Counted from the first letter of the stretch, positions 21,975 through 35,089 are shown. The stretch is 64,000 bases of DNA from Diploptera punctata (GCA_030220185.1 JASPKZ010003421.1:124001-188000); one strand, 5' to 3'. Notes: generated by a model from the letters alone, not told the origin. Made by a program: numbers and translations.

Positions 21975-22650
21975 AGAAAATGCTATCGTTTAGAAGTAAA
22001 AGATACAGATTAGTCATGGGTTTATTTACCTCTAAAGTTTGACAAAGAGGTAAGGAAGTTGGATGTTGTACAACTAAAAGCATATTTTCCTGGTTTCAAA
22101 GAAAAGGTGACTTAAAAATGTGTTTTTTCTTGCACCCTTAATATTATTAAAATAATTTTATTTTCAAAGCCCTTCAGCCAGATTACTTGTTAGACTTTCA
22201 AGTATGAGCTGCAAAGGTTTAATTTTTATACTCATAATATTTTTAGAGAAAAGATGCAGTAAATATCACTAATTTAACACGTTTTAAGATAGGCGGTGGC
22301 CGGTCTCCTTGTATTTTTAGTTTAAAAGCGCTGCTCATTAGTTACTTCAAGATTGAAACAACAGTTTCCGCTCCAGTTTTAGCCGGCAGTTTTTGTTAGA
22401 GTTCTCGATATAAATCACTAATATTTACTAGAATAACATGGTCAATTTCTTAATTATTTATATGTTTTCTTATAAGTATCTTCTATTAACAGATTGAGTG
22501 AAATGCTTGAATTTAATACGACAGAATTTGATAATGTTCAATGAATGTACCAAATATTGGCATCTCGTCGCCATTTTATAAATAATCCATGGAAAAAGTT
22601 TACTTTAACTTACCTGATATATTTTGTCCTGCAGATCAACAGTGTGCATG
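21975..22650. other. No gene recognised
   Basis: AT-rich sequence, with a chance frame at 22545. No shared repeat was noticed. Confidence 0.3.
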
Positions 22651-22654
22651 CGCC

Positions 22655-22900
22655 AGAGTTTATAGAGCCAGCGATAACCCACCATCGAACGACATATCGA
22701 TTATTATCGTTGTTCGATTATTATTGTTTTTTATGTATTTAGACACCTTTAAAATGTAATGAACCTAAAAGCTAACTAACTACCTTATACTCAACCTATT
22801 TCAATTACTCTAACCTAGGGTGGATCCCATGAAACGCCCTTTTTTTCACTACTTAATAATAGCAACCATCGATAACCCACTGATTCCAACTATGTAATAT
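22655..22900. repeat. Possible dispersed repeat shared with 11395-11660
   Basis: Contains CCAGCGATAACCCACC and CGATAACCCACTG plus a CTAAC-rich stretch, in an order similar to the other site. Identity is modest. Confidence 0.3.
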
Positions 22901-23271
22901 ACTCTCTGGAAAAAATAGCAAGTTATCATCACAATATTTGTATTTGAATAAATACTTTAAAATTCTAAAATACAGTTATAAAAATTGTTTTAATATTTTA
23001 AGATATTTAAAAATGTTACTAAATGCAGAAGAAGAATTATAATTCACACAATAGCACAACAATCAAGAGTAAGTGTTTGTAAACTTGAGCCTAATCTATA
23101 ATTATTTTAACGAAATACTCTTTGAAAATCCCAAACAATTTACTTTTTATGTTCAAATTTAGATTTGTGCCTTAATATCCCAGGTAAATTTATTTTTATT
23201 TATTTCTTTTTTCTTTAATTCTCTTTCTAATTCTTCTTCTTTTGTATTTATTCCCCTTACGTTCCAATTTC

Positions 23272-23826
23272 CTAAATTATTTTAGAAAACCAAAGTATAG
23301 AACAGGTGTCTAGTTTCAAATATTTGGGCTGTGATGTTGGCTACAATATGGAAAGAGATATTGACTCCAAAATAAATAAATTTCAGACGGTGTGTGGAAC
23401 TATACAGAGAACATTCAAAAATAAAATTAGAAAAGAAACCAAGATAAAAATGTATAATGTTATGGCGGTTCCCACAATATTGTATGGATGTGAAACTTGG
23501 GCTCCAATGAAAAAACAGAAGGATAGAATACAGACGGCGGAGATGAGGTTCCTAAGACAAGTTAAAGGATGTACAAGACTTGATGGAATAAGAAATGAGG
23601 ATATAAGAGAAGAATTGGAAGTACAGACTTTATTGAATACGGTCACGAATTACAGACAGAAATGGATTGATCACATGGATGGAATGAGTAAGGAGAGATA
23701 TCCATTGTTACCAAGAAATTATCAAGCAAGAGGAAGACGTGATGTTGGAAGACTTAGAAGACGTTGGGCTGATGCATTATGAAGTCGGAACGGGCAATTG
23801 CCTAATCCCTGGAGTGATGATGATGA
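23272..23826 (+). pseudogene. Family B retrotransposon, reverse transcriptase C-terminus
   Basis: 5'-truncated copy with one intact 158-codon frame (23306-23782). It reads SSFKYLGCDVGYN, the thumb-region YGCETWAPM, then RQVKGCTRLDGIRNEDIREE and the terminal RGRRDVGRLRRRWADAL. The catalytic motifs lie upstream and are missing. The noncoding end is GGGCAATTGCCTAATCCCTGG with a short (TGA)n tail. It is the least damaged family B copy here and serves as reference for the copies at 3506 and 44080. Confidence 0.9.
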
Positions 23827-24290
23827 AATTTATTTTTAATTAATTTTCACTCTTTATAAAAAGTAGAACTAAATAAAACGGCTATGCTATTTATGATACT
23901 GCGATACTGACTTGTAAATCTCATATATTTGCATTAAATTAAATGTTGTGGAATGTTTAACTTTTTCCTTCCATAATTCCTTCAATCTCTAGATCTAAGA
24001 GCAGGCTCCCAACAGTGAAATTATATTAATACAATTAGGCATATTTATACGCCATATCAACTTAATAAATAATTAAATTACTAACTAAACTTAAAATATG
24101 TCTATTAGATTAATTAACTAGTTTGGAACATATAAAATTTTTATTAAATAAATTATAACTTCTTTGGAAATGTGTTTCTTTGTTTTAACGTCTCATTCCA
24201 TTAAGATTATATTGAAACGTAGCTTATTTTAATATAAACAGATGATCGAATCTTCACGATTTGTGTTGGATTCGCTCAAACATTTCCTCT

Positions 24291-24917
24291 GACTATTTAA
24301 CTCATGCCACAAAAGCTAGTCAATGACCAATTACGTTTCAATGAATGTTGTTTTACAACCAATGACAGTCGTGTTTCACCTCGCTCTTTATCGATTTCTC
24401 TTTATTAGCTCCTGCTTTTGTGATAGAGAAAGCTCCTCCTTTTTAATGTTCTGAACAGGTCAAAGCATTATTTTTCTCCAACAAATACATTGAATATAGC
24501 AAATAATGAAAATATTCCTTGATTTTACTGGGTTGTTTACTAAAAAAATAAACGAATAACCCGTAATGTTGATTATGATATATAGTTTGATGTGTTTCAT
24601 TATTTCTCCACTTGGGTGCACTCTTACAATATTGCGATCTTATTTGGCAATAAATAATATGATCAAGCAGCAGTGAATGAACATAACCTCACATTTCTGA
24701 TTTGTTTTCAAACATCGCCGTTTACATTAAATATATAAATATTTTAAAATAACTATAGTTAAACAATGATTTGTGAGTAAACAGCTTAATTGTATTCGTT
24801 AAATGGTCCTAACAAATGCCACTCTTGATTTCCAAATTCTCTAGATAAATTCACTCCTCATTTCGTGAGTCGTGAATTTATCGATAATTTGGAAATCACT
24901 CGTGGCATTACTTATGA
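24291..24917 (+). mobile_element. Helentron-like element H4
   Basis: 627 bp with a small internal deletion around the TATATATAG segment compared with H2. GACTATTTAAC at 24291, inner partner GTTAAATGGTC (one change) at 24798-24808, full hairpin, and end ACTTATGA followed by C. Confidence 0.82.
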
Positions 24918-24929
24918 CAAATTTCTTCA

Positions 24930-25495
24930 AAACTTTAACCAATAGCTTACTCATTTCAATGTAAAGATCATTGAGTTACTTTCCACAATTACCATTATAT
25001 TATTAACGGTTAATTTGTTTATTGTGATGTGAATGAGATATTATTTTTTGTCCAATATCACCAGCTTGTCTCGTGACATTTCTGGCTTTGATAAAGATAT
25101 TCATATCCAAAATTATTTTTACTAAAATAATTATTTAGTTATATATGCTATGAAAAGTAAAGTGCTGTATAAAGTAACTCTAGCTGCTGTGTTGTTTTTA
25201 AGGGTGTTAGGCACGTTTCATATTCGACTTCCAGAAACCGTCCAATGCGAAAAGAATCTAAACATGTCATTCTATTAGGATATATCTTTCGAAGCACAAA
25301 ATATTTATGACAACCTGCAATTACTCATATTATGTTTCCCCCTCCCCCTAAACTCTGTCTGTGTTGTCAATGAACTACTGTAACGTAGTGACCTATCATT
25401 TCTTTTAATTATCCATCACTGAAGAACAAAAAAAATTTATTGACTCTCGAAACAAATTTATGTGTTTAGTTTATATGTAGGTTGTGTTGTGCAAG
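24930..25495. other. No gene recognised
   Basis: AT-rich with no repeat match noticed. Confidence 0.3.
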
Positions 25496-25499
25496 ACTT

Positions 25500-25712
25500 G
25501 TGTTACTATTGGGAAATGGAAGGAAGGGGAGGCTATGAACTCTTTGCATGAAAACCAGAAGGAAAGCGCCGTATTGGTTGGCCAAGAATGAGGTAGAAGA
25601 ATAATATTAAATATGATTTGAAAGAAGTGAATTTACAGGAAAATATTATTTCAGGATATGAATGCAATGAGAGCTCATTTCCGCGTGGCCATTAACATAT
25701 GTGTCCAGTATT
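25500..25712 (+). mobile_element. Old family C retrotransposon 3' fragment
   Basis: Reads degenerate KPEGKR, GWPRMR, NYDLKEV and FRVAINICV-type residues in broken frames. It matches the C-terminal tail of family C (compare 60270-60480). The tail is lost, and divergence is much higher than in the other copies. Confidence 0.7.
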
Positions 25713-25937
25713 CTCTCTTCATAGCTCTTAGTGTCAAGTCTCCACTCCTTGTATTATACCGAACTAAGCCCTTAAGCGGTTTCGTCCTTCGTTATTTTTC
25801 TAGAGATCTATAAAAACTTTTTCTTATATCCTATTACATGGTTCTTTAGTCTTTATTTGGCTTCTTGCAAGCAGCTCTAGATGCAATTTGCAGTGCATGG
25901 CCATTATTTAATTGTAATGAAAGACTATAGATTATCT

Positions 25938-26081
25938 TCTTCTTCTTCTTCTTCTTCTTCTTTCTCCCACTTATAGCTTTGCCGTCTTCAGTTTCCATTT
26001 ATCTCTATCATTCCAATCTCCCTCTTCCAAATTCCTATCATCCATTATGGTTCTGATGTAGATTTTCCATTTCCATCTTGG
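25938..26081 (-). mobile_element. 144-bp family A retrotransposon end
   Basis: Minus-strand fragment holding only the last coding bases (RWKWKIYIR..., DDRNLEEGDWNDRDKWKLKT) and a (GAA)n tail. The 13-bp duplication CTATAGATTATCT flanks it at 25925-25937 and 26082-26094. The right duplicate overlaps the first bases of the Helitron at 26092. Confidence 0.93.
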
Positions 26082-26091
26082 CTATAGATTA

Positions 26092-26727
26092 TCTAATATA
26101 TAAAATGAATGTTTGTTTGTTTGTTCGTACTTTATGCGCGGCCATACCGTTTATCGGATTGTGATGGAGTTTTTTGCAAAATGTTCAGGAGATTCCCTGG
26201 ATGAACATAGGCTATAACAGAGTTGAGATACTCAACTTTTCCACCCTTAAAAAACACCCTTTGTAGTGAAAAACGTGAAAAGTCCCCTTTTTTACCCTTA
26301 AATGGCTTACGCTGCCTAAACCATAACAAATACACAGAATTATTTTACACAAAATTATATATCTCAAAAAACTCTACAGAAAAGTCCTCGACAGCATGTG
26401 TTTATATTTTATGGATAACTCACAATAACTATTTTTGTGTTTCATTGATGCCAAGAAGATCGGGAAAAGTAGATTCCCGGGCAAGCATAGTAGCGTACAG
26501 CGGGTATTCTTTTATAGATAACTCAAAATAACGAATTTTGTCTTTCAGCTAATTTATGCCAAGTACATCGGGATACATAGATTCCCCGGCAACGCCGGGT
26601 AATCAGCACGGGGTATCTAAAAATAATAACGATATAAATTTATATTTATTTTTCCTTTTACTTATCCAACTAAATGCAAAAACACAAAATTTATTGGGTG
26701 TAGCAGCGCACGCAGGATATTAGCTAG
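26092..26727 (+). mobile_element. Non-autonomous Helitron, 636 bp
   Basis: Starts TCTAATATATAAAATGAATG after A (26091) and ends GCGCACGCAGGATATTAGCTAG before T (26728), so both Helitron borders are intact. The 3' GCGCACGC segment could form the short terminal hairpin. The interior has CCGGCAACGCCGGGTAATCAGC-like hairpin units. It is noncoding and homologous to copies at 5318 and 40018. Confidence 0.8.
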
Positions 26728-26739
26728 TAAGAAGATAGA

Positions 26740-27740
26740 AATAATTGACATGTAGTTTAAAATTTATAGACTAAAATTTGTCAATATTGTTTTATTCATT
26801 TATATTTATTTCTTACACCCGCGTTTTAATATCACTAGTAAATATTCAACTCTATGGCGCGACCTACCAGTCGGTTGCAAGTCTCACTTCCACGTGTGCC
26901 ATTTTAAAGTGTGGACCATCATCTAGTAAGAATAGAGGTGGTCAACATATCGGGTCCTTCTGCCATTATAGCTGCTTTTCTCATCAGAAATCGTTATTCA
27001 TTGTGGCTACCGAATTTCCTTACGATGATGAATGGGTATCCATTGGCTGAATTTTTTTAATCTCTGACGGCTACTCAAGCCAGCGCATATCCCAAACTTA
27101 GAATAACTTAGACTGCTCGGCTACGACGCGGGACTAGTAAATATCCAGTTCCAATATTAACAGGTAGGTACATCGGAACTTATAATTTACGTTTGCAAAT
27201 CTTCAAACTTATATACTGGAACAAATAATACCGGCCTTGTGTAAATAATGCTCATTACGATTTTAAAATAGATATATCGAAAAAAAAAGTAAATATTTTG
27301 AATATGTAGTGAAGATGCATATCCTCTTCATTGTTTAAATATTTCCAGATCATTAACAGAGGATAAAATTCTGCTTAGCTTATTTTGAAAAAAAAGATAT
27401 GCTTTTGTTATATGTGTGTATATAATTATTGTTTTTCAGATTCAAATTAAAATTTTCTGCTTAGTTTATTTTAACAAAGGGGTGTTTTTGTCGCATTCAT
27501 GTGTATTTTTGGGAACCAAGACCAGATGTAGCCAAATTTTCGCATTAAAATGCTATTACCAAAATATTAAAGAAGTGATATCCAAATTAGTAGGGCCAAT
27601 AGTGAAAAGCCTATAAGCAAATCGGATGCCAGAAAATCGACAGAATATTTCAGCGATTATGAAACCGTATTGCTTGTCTGTTTCAGAGATAAATTACTAG
27701 AAAGAAATTATAGTACAAGCAAATAATTCCAAGACACCTA
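26740..27740. other. No gene recognised
   Basis: The part near 26850-27050 is richer in GC and has a 90-codon frame at 26778, but no domain or splice signal could be named. The rest is AT-rich. Confidence 0.25.
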
Positions 27741-27750
27741 GTACAATTTA

Positions 27751-28450
27751 TCGTAAGTAAAATGCCACGAGTGATTTCCAAATTATCGATAAATTCACGA
27801 CCCACGAAGTGAGGAGTGAATTTATCTAGAGAATGTGGAAATCAAGAGTGGCATTTGTTAGGACTAACGAATAAAATTAAGCTGTTTATTCACAAATCAT
27901 TATTTAAATATATTTACTTCAAAATATTTACATATTTAATATAAACGGCAATGTTTGAAAACAAATGAGAAACGTTATGTTTAATTTGTTCATCACTGCA
28001 ACCAGGTCATATTTACTGTCAAATAGTATCGAAATGTTGTAAGAATGCTCCCTAGTGGAGAAAAAATGGAACACATCATTACAGGTTATTAATTAATTTT
28101 TGATGTCCTATGAGTAAATATGTCGAAAATATTTTTTCTGGAACGTTAATTCCTGAAAAATAATAAGTTTAAGAAAGTGCAAACAGTGGTTTCTATGTTC
28201 TTTTTCTTTTTTTTTATATAATCAATTGCTACGAATGTTTTTTCTATTATATCTCGCAAACAGAATCTGGTTGCATTCGTGCACTATATATACAATCTGG
28301 GAGCCACTTGATAAAAGGAAAGCGATAAAATGTAAGTGATAAAATGAAAGTGATAAATCGAGGTGAAAAAGACTGTGATTGGTTGTAAATCAAAACTCAT
28401 TAAAATATGATTGGTCATTGATTGTAATTTGAGACAAGAGCTAAATAGTC
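27751..28450 (-). mobile_element. Helentron-like element H5
   Basis: 700 bp on the minus strand. 5' end GACTATTTAGC (28450, one change), two CCAATCA-like boxes, inner partner altered, hairpin intact with CACGAAGTGAGG loop, and 3' end ACTTACGA at 27751 followed by T on that strand. Confidence 0.82.
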
Positions 28451-28454
28451 ACTA

Positions 28455-29765
28455 AGAACACATTTACTGAAATCTTTTACCAATTTTATAATTGACTGTC
28501 AGGAATAACTTTGACGATATTGATAATTGTGTCAACTTATTGACGAATGCCGGAACTACCGAGAGATGAGAATAAAAAAAATGCTGTTTGAAGAAACATC
28601 GTTACATCGTTATAAGAATCACATTTTAATGCAAAAAATTATTTTAAACGTATATAACGGTATTTATTACGTAATAATTCCGAAATTATCAATAAAAAAC
28701 CAATTTACGGTGAAGTTTTAACGTTTTTGATTATTTTTAATTTTAAAATACCTGACGTCCAATTTAATGATTATGTGAAACCATATGCATAAAATATCAA
28801 AATTATATTAATAATAAACATTTTAAATATGAACCTGTTAATTTTATTGCTTTCGTAAAATAATAAAATTCGCCAATCGTGTTGGCACGTATAAATTATT
28901 GTTAATTGGAAGTTTACAATCTACATTTCGTAATGTAGATACAATTCTGACAATATTTTTGACAATTCCTACTTGCAATGCAAGTAGTGAACATTATTTT
29001 TCAGTACTTAAAAAGGTTGAAAATTATTTTAAAATGTTTTATCTTAACTTCATTTAAGTCACTAGTTTACGATATTTATAGAAAATCATGTAGTTCGGTT
29101 ATGAGATTATGAAAGTCTAATTAAGAAAAGTGTTGTAGGTAAAGTGAGAAAAGTTCCGATGAAGTTTGTTTCAATATTGATATTTGTTAATGATATTATA
29201 TTTCAATATGTTTAATAATAGTATAATCAATGATAACTGTGTTGATTGATGCATTTTTTATTAAGGAATCCTATTTTGAAATAAACATTTTACCACAAGT
29301 CCAAAAAATGAAACATAAGGAACTCACACTGAAAATTAGCCAATGTAAAATTACAGCTGCCTAACTAAATTGAAATTATGTTGATGTTCAGGTTAATCAA
29401 TTATGAAAATTGAAACTCATTAGAACAAGAATTATAAACTTCCATTAGGTAAAAGTGTTAATGACAAAATATCTACTAACCCATAAATATTTAAAAAATT
29501 ATTTTTAAGTTTTAATACTGATTAAAGTAGGTAAAAATGAGTGCAAATGTGTTAAATAATTTTATTTTTAATAAATATTAACATTCAAGACATAACAATT
29601 TTCACTTCATTAATCAGAGCATTCCCAAAAAAAAACTGAAAGAATATTTGGAATTGAATTAATATATGTCTAAAAGTCTCACTTTTTTGGACCGGTATAG
29701 TGCCTATCAGTGTAAAAATACGCGCTCATGGAATGCGTATTGTAGGATGTAGAGCTAGTGGAAGT
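28455..29765. other. No gene recognised
   Basis: AT-rich, apparently unique sequence with a chance 64-codon frame at 28527. Confidence 0.3.
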
Positions 29766-29770
29766 ACTTA

Positions 29771-29867
29771 GGGTCAGTTTCACCAACAGAGGTAACTGTA
29801 TTTCCCCATGTATAATGCATAGCTTAAACTGGCGTAATACAGTTACCTCTGTTGGTGAAACCGACCC
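29771..29867. mobile_element. 97-bp PIF/Harbinger-type MITE
   Basis: 32-bp terminal inverted repeats (29771-29802 and 29836-29867, one mismatch) begin GGGTCAGTTTCACCAACAG. The flanks are TTA on both sides (29768-29770, 29868-29870). A 3-bp TWA duplication and a GGG terminus are hallmarks of PIF/Harbinger MITEs. The core is only 33 bp, so it can fold into a near-perfect hairpin. Confidence 0.85.
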
Positions 29868-30010
29868 TTAGAGGGGAGCTCAAAACTAAATTGTACCTGG
29901 GACATTTCAAGTGCAAAATCAGCGCGAGGGAATACCGGAAATTAGTTATTTTAAATAAACTTAAAAAGCTTACTTTATAAATGATTTTTCATCAGATTAT
30001 TTGATTGTTT

Positions 30011-30170
30011 TTTATCTCATCATCATCTTCTTCAAGGTATGGGCCTGTTGGCCCGTTCCGCTCCCCGGTGCAGTATATGCTGTAGGTTCAGGTCGTCTTT
30101 CCAACGACGTTTTGGTCTTCCTACATTTCTTGGTCTAGAGGCCTGTAATGAAGCAGCTGCTTTGATAAAC
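30011..30170 (-). mobile_element. Retrotransposon 3' end with (GAT/GAA) tail
   Basis: Minus strand encodes RPRNVGRPKRRWKDDL and ends near GAACGGGCCAACAGGCCC, then a mixed (GAA)(GAT) tail. The direct repeat GATTGTTT occurs at 30003-30010 and 30171-30178. It is a relative of family B, but distinct in its 3' end. Confidence 0.8.
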
Positions 30171-30508
30171 GATTGTTTGGCATTTTTTGTATATGTTCAA
30201 ATCAATTACGTTTATTTCTGTATAGTTCTTATATATTGATTATCAAATATTATTAATTTTATGCAGTTATATGTTGATTATAGAATATTATTAATTTTAT
30301 GCAGTTATATGTTGATTATAGAATATTATTAATTTTATGCAGTTTAATTTATTTATTGCATGTTGTGATGTGATTTTTTTCTGTACCTAATATATGTTTT
30401 TACTCGGTTCAATGTAAGAGAAAGCCTTACGATCTTAACTCTGATATTCTAAAATACTTAACGATACCCATGAAAGTTTTAATATATTAACTCTGACAAT
30501 TTGCATAA

Positions 30509-30629
<121 letters not shown>

Positions 30630-31010
30630 ATAGTGGTTATGCTCCTTGCCTCTGGTCCCGAGGGTCGCGGGTTCAAACCCGGCCGGGATCGATGGATTTT
30701 TTAAGGACGAAAAAATCCAAGGAGCAAGTCCTCCGCGAGGGACTTTAAGCCGTGGGTCCCAAGTCTGAAGATTTTCAGGCTCGTAAAAGATCCTTAAGCC
30801 TGAATGCAAAGGCCTCTAAGCAAAATTTACAGAATTTTCCCGTTCTAGTACTACCTTGGTTTCCTAGATTTCAGTATGAGGCGGAACGCTGACCACGCAC
30901 TACTCAAATGACATCTATACGAAAACTAGTACAACTAATTTAGTATGGTTCAAATTCTTCCCTGTAGGGGGAGAGCGTCTAAATCTTTGTTAAGGGAAAC
31001 ATGGGCTTAC
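30630..31010 (+). repeat. SINE S1 (tRNA-like head), copy 1
   Basis: Head: A-box-like TAGTGGTTATGCTCC near 30632 and B box GGTTCAAACCC at about 30670, giving a tRNA-like 70-nt module closed by GGCCGGGATCG. The body has GAGGGACTTTAAGCCG, TCTGAAGATTTTCAGGCTCG (a small hairpin) and GACATCTATA, matching 35745-36090. It is flanked by ATT microsatellites on both sides, and the downstream one may be its tail. Confidence 0.8.
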
Positions 31011-31023
31011 AAGATACAAGAAT

Positions 31024-31024
31024 A

Positions 31025-31097
<73 letters not shown>
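31024..31097. repeat. (ATT)n microsatellite
   Basis: Pure TTA repeat following the S1 body. Possibly its A-rich tail expanded. Confidence 0.97.
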
Positions 31098-31098
<1 letters not shown>

Positions 31099-31099
31099 C

Positions 31100-32750
31100 A
31101 ACACTAGAGAGAACTGAATGCGCCAGGCCGTGGGGTTCACAAGACTGGTCGGAAGTAGATTAAGTTGTGAGAAAGATTTTCCGAAACATTTTCTAACTAC
31201 CAAGTGTAGTTTTAGTGTAGGTTCAAGTAATGTAATTTAATCCAGGACTTGTTCTATAATTATTGATTATTTTTTAAATTATAATTGTAACATTTTACCA
31301 AAATTGCTAACTTAATTTGTAAATTAATTCTGTTATTATTTTCTTATACCTAATAGATTATTTTTATTTTTACGATGCATTTATTAATTTATTTTTCTTG
31401 TTTTACTGTTTTTTTTTAATTTATATATTTTTAACATGTGCTCTTTGACCTCTTAGTAACTCACACAGATGCAAAATAAAGTAAAACAAATTTATTCAAT
31501 TTTGTAACTCCGTTTTATTTTCATAAGGACACGTGTAACAGCGTTGCTTAAAGTAATATTCTGAAATATTAAAGATTGTGGATTTGACCGTTGATTGTTT
31601 AGAACTTTTAAACTGGCTTATACCTTCTGGAGGCACAATGTCTCTGGGATCGATCAGCCTCTAGTAAATATGCGTACCAGACACATGTTCTGAGGGTAAA
31701 GGAAACCGTCACGAAAAGGTTGACAACTCAGTAGATATATATCATGCGGGTTATCTGCAAAGGTGAGAGCATTAACCTTCTATTAGTGCAAGAGCCTCTT
31801 AAGACATATAGTGGGATCATTATCATAGAAAACATGAAGTTTAAGTTTAACTAGTTCCAAGGTTTTTAAACAATCCGGTCTTCGTTTATTATTACTTGTT
31901 GTAAAATATGTATTTTTATGTAAAAAAAGTATATTTTTGCGTAGAGCTGGTGAGTTGTGGGGTTCCCCTATCGTTGTAAAGAGGTTTGTCAGAGCACAGT
32001 TGTGTTTTGTAACGCTCCATCAGCATCGAGTAGTGTCAAGTAGATGGGCTGTTCAATATCTGGTTTGGGATTTGCATGAATGCTAATTTGCATTTCAACC
32101 CAATGAAACGAGCGAGCATAGAGTGTTACTAATACTTGACAATAGCGAATGTACGCACATAAATGGATACTATGTTATAATTAGACAATTTGTAATGTCA
32201 CATTGTTTTTTTTTTCTGAATATTTTTTATCTCTTGAAATTATCGACAGATATGAGTCGCTCTGGAATATCATTGCTCTAACGAAATGGTAGGTTTGATA
32301 TCTGCTATCATCTATAAAAATCGTCAGTTTTTACTTTCAGATAAGGAATTTGAGCTAGGGATCCAGGTCTCAGAAAAAAAAATCTTCAAACAAAGAAATA
32401 ATCAAAATTAGTATCAATTCTTAAGAGTTTGCATTTCATACTCATAACGCAGCATTAAAATGGAGTAGAAGTACTGCATGGAGGCTTCAGATAAAAAGTG
32501 AGAGTTGGATTATACCAACTTTTCAGAACAATCAACTGTATTTTTAAATGATGCTTTCAAAATATTCAATATTATAACAGATTCTGTAGAGGTTAAGTTT
32601 ATAGATATTTTTTGTTAGTTTTTAGTAGTTGGACTTCATCTATTCCCTAATTAGGTTCCGAAGCCATCCCATACGATTACATACTCCTATTTCATACCGA
32701 TTATGACTTTCAAATGTAAACAAATTTAACAACAGACAGCTCAGATATTT
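31100..32750. other. No gene recognised
   Basis: AT-rich sequence with no clear repeat or coding signal. Confidence 0.3.
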
Positions 32751-32799
32751 TTAGAGCATGTAGTTCTCCATATAGTCTACTTATGTGGTAAGAAGGTTT

Positions 32800-32895
32800 G
32801 TGTAATCTAGAGTTTAAAATGTTTGGACCAAAGAGAGATGATCCGACAGGCGAAAGGAAGAGACTACATAACAGTGAGCTACGTGATCTGTATGG
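32800..32895 (+). mobile_element. Family C reverse transcriptase fragment
   Basis: Starts AAAATGTTTGGACCAAAGAG at about 32817, identical to 60130, and continues TGAGCTACGTGATCTGTATG. It encodes the FGPKRDD-type segment upstream of the family C C-terminus. No tail is present, and the fragment ends abruptly in unrelated DNA. Confidence 0.65.
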
Positions 32896-33489
32896 GAAAC
32901 AAGATATATATGTTTTTAGTCTTTCATTACTTTTGCTTTAATAAAAAGTTACATATTTCAGCCAAATGTTGTAATTTTTGGAGGATCGTATCGTTCTCTA
33001 CTACCATCTTTGTTTATTATATGGTTCGTAAGTTGTTTTTTAATTAATAACAATTTTCTAGAAGTTTGTCAGGTTTTTCTCAGTTTTCTCTTTGTTTTAT
33101 GTTTTACATTTTTACATTCTTTTTTTTTTTCGCATATACACATCCAAACACAAGGTGAAAATGTATGATTCCCTACCCCGTCAGGAAACGATTACGTACG
33201 CCTGAGTAGAAAGCAGGATGTAATTGATTTCATGTTACATGAGTTTTCACGATTTAAAATAATTTTTACAAAACAAATTTAAGGACTAAATTTCATGGCA
33301 TTGATTGTTTTAACACTTATGATATATTATATATCTATTAAGATTTTTATATTTATACAGTGTTGTAGGTTAGCCTATGCAATTAGAAAAACAATTAAAA
33401 TGAGAACGATGCACATATTTATAAAATATCATGATAAAACCGATCATAGTTATCGAAATTGTTCGTAGAGGGCAAAAAAAAAGTGTAAA

Positions 33490-34185
33490 AAGCATCGATT
33501 TCAGATGGAATCCCAGCAGAACTGATAAAATCAGGGAAGAAAAATTGTTGGACAAGATACCCATTGGTCTCTTAGTATGATTTGGGGGAAAAAGAGGCTC
33601 TTCCAAATGAATGCAAACAATCGATTATCGTACCAATCCATAACAAAGTATATAACCTCTATATGGGGCACCTTTACTTTCAACTTCTTACAAAATTCTA
33701 ACAGATATATTAGAATCCAGATTTTATCCATATATTGACGACATAATACGCGATCAATATATATTTAGAATAAATAAGTCCACACCAGATCAGATCTTTA
33801 GTATAAGACAGACTTTAGAAAATATATGGGAATATAAAGGCATTATACATCAATTACTTATAGATTTGAAAATGACATATGATTTACCTAAGAGGAAGAA
33901 TTTACATAATATCTTGCTGAATTTGGAATTTGGAATTCTTATAAAAAAAGTAAGACTTATTTGAATGTGTGTAAATGGCACAAAAAGTAGAGTGCGGATA
34001 GGAAAACAGTTTTCAGATAATTTTGACATTCACAAGGTTTTAGAGCAAGGTGATGTAATATCTCTTCTACTATTCAATTTTGTACTAGAGCATGCCATAA
34101 CATCTTTAGAGGATAAATAGAGCGTTAAATCCAATAGTATTAATAATCTATTGGTACATGATAATGATTAGGCGATAGCGAGGAA
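33490..34185 (+). pseudogene. Ancient non-LTR reverse transcriptase relic
   Basis: Heavily decayed, with many stops. By frame-hopping it shows DGIPAELIKSG, ALPNECKQSIIVPIH (fingers), a Y.DDIIRDQ-like segment, HQLLIDLKMTYD in place of motif A (FIDFKKAYD in live relatives), RVRIGKQFSD, and QGDVISLLLFN (motif B). The YADD region is reduced to a trace near 34155. It is the oldest-looking retroelement of the window and differs from families A-F. Confidence 0.7.
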
Positions 34186-34739
34186 TTTTTATGAGTCAAC
34201 ACGCACAGTTTATTGAGTAACACTAAGAAATTGACCGTAACTGTTTTACTATGAAATAATTTGGAAATAAATAAAGAGGGTTTTTCGCTTTTTACTTTTA
34301 AATTTTAAAATTTATTTTATGTTTTGTTCAATACGTTTGAAAATATAACGTCCCTATAGCGTATGTTTCAGTAAACGAACTGTGTTTTGTTAATGCTGTA
34401 AAGTTATGAAATGAGAAATTGTATTAAATAAAATAAGTATTGTTAATTAGAGAATCGAATTAATGTCATTTGTTGGACACCTTGTGATAACTGACGTGTT
34501 TCTCTCAGATGGGATGGATACAGTTTCCTAGAATTCGTGACATAATGTGCTGCAAATTGAGACAAATGACATTCCCTTTGAGAGTCTCATGTTATCAAAA
34601 TTATCTTGTCAAATGATCATCACTATTCATTGATAAAGCTGAAATTACAAGATCTTAACGAAAACAAACAAATGTAATAATTTTCACTTTGAGGTTAATT
34701 AACCACCACCATAACAAAAAATATATTTTCCTACCAAGT

Positions 34740-34762
34740 ATTATTATTATTATTATTATTAC

Positions 34763-34804
<42 letters not shown>
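34740..34804. repeat. (ATT)n microsatellite
   Basis: ATT repeat with one ACT interruption. Confidence 0.97.
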
Positions 34805-34805
<1 letters not shown>

Positions 34806-35089
34806 TAACCTCTAAGTATTTTGAAACCCTATTTCACCATAAAGACATGTTAGGGTTGTAGCTTACTATAACAAACTACTCGTATATATTGTAAAACAGA
34901 AATGAGTCTTAGAAAATACTACCAAGTAAAAGCTATTGTTGTAACGAGAATAAATAAAGGAAAGGCAATATAAGGATATTAAACTTTATTTCATGTAATA
35001 ATAAAAATATAATATACAACACTTTAGTTCAAGGTGTTATGTTGTACGCGTCATATGTATAGGATATAAGTAACAGAAGTAAAAATAAG

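Noticed and set aside
30632..30700. Possible functional tRNA gene
   Set aside because: A and B boxes are present, but the acceptor arms do not pair and the same head occurs at 35745 with a shared body, which identifies a SINE. The same applies to 19740, 42110, 48640, 53870 and 54800.
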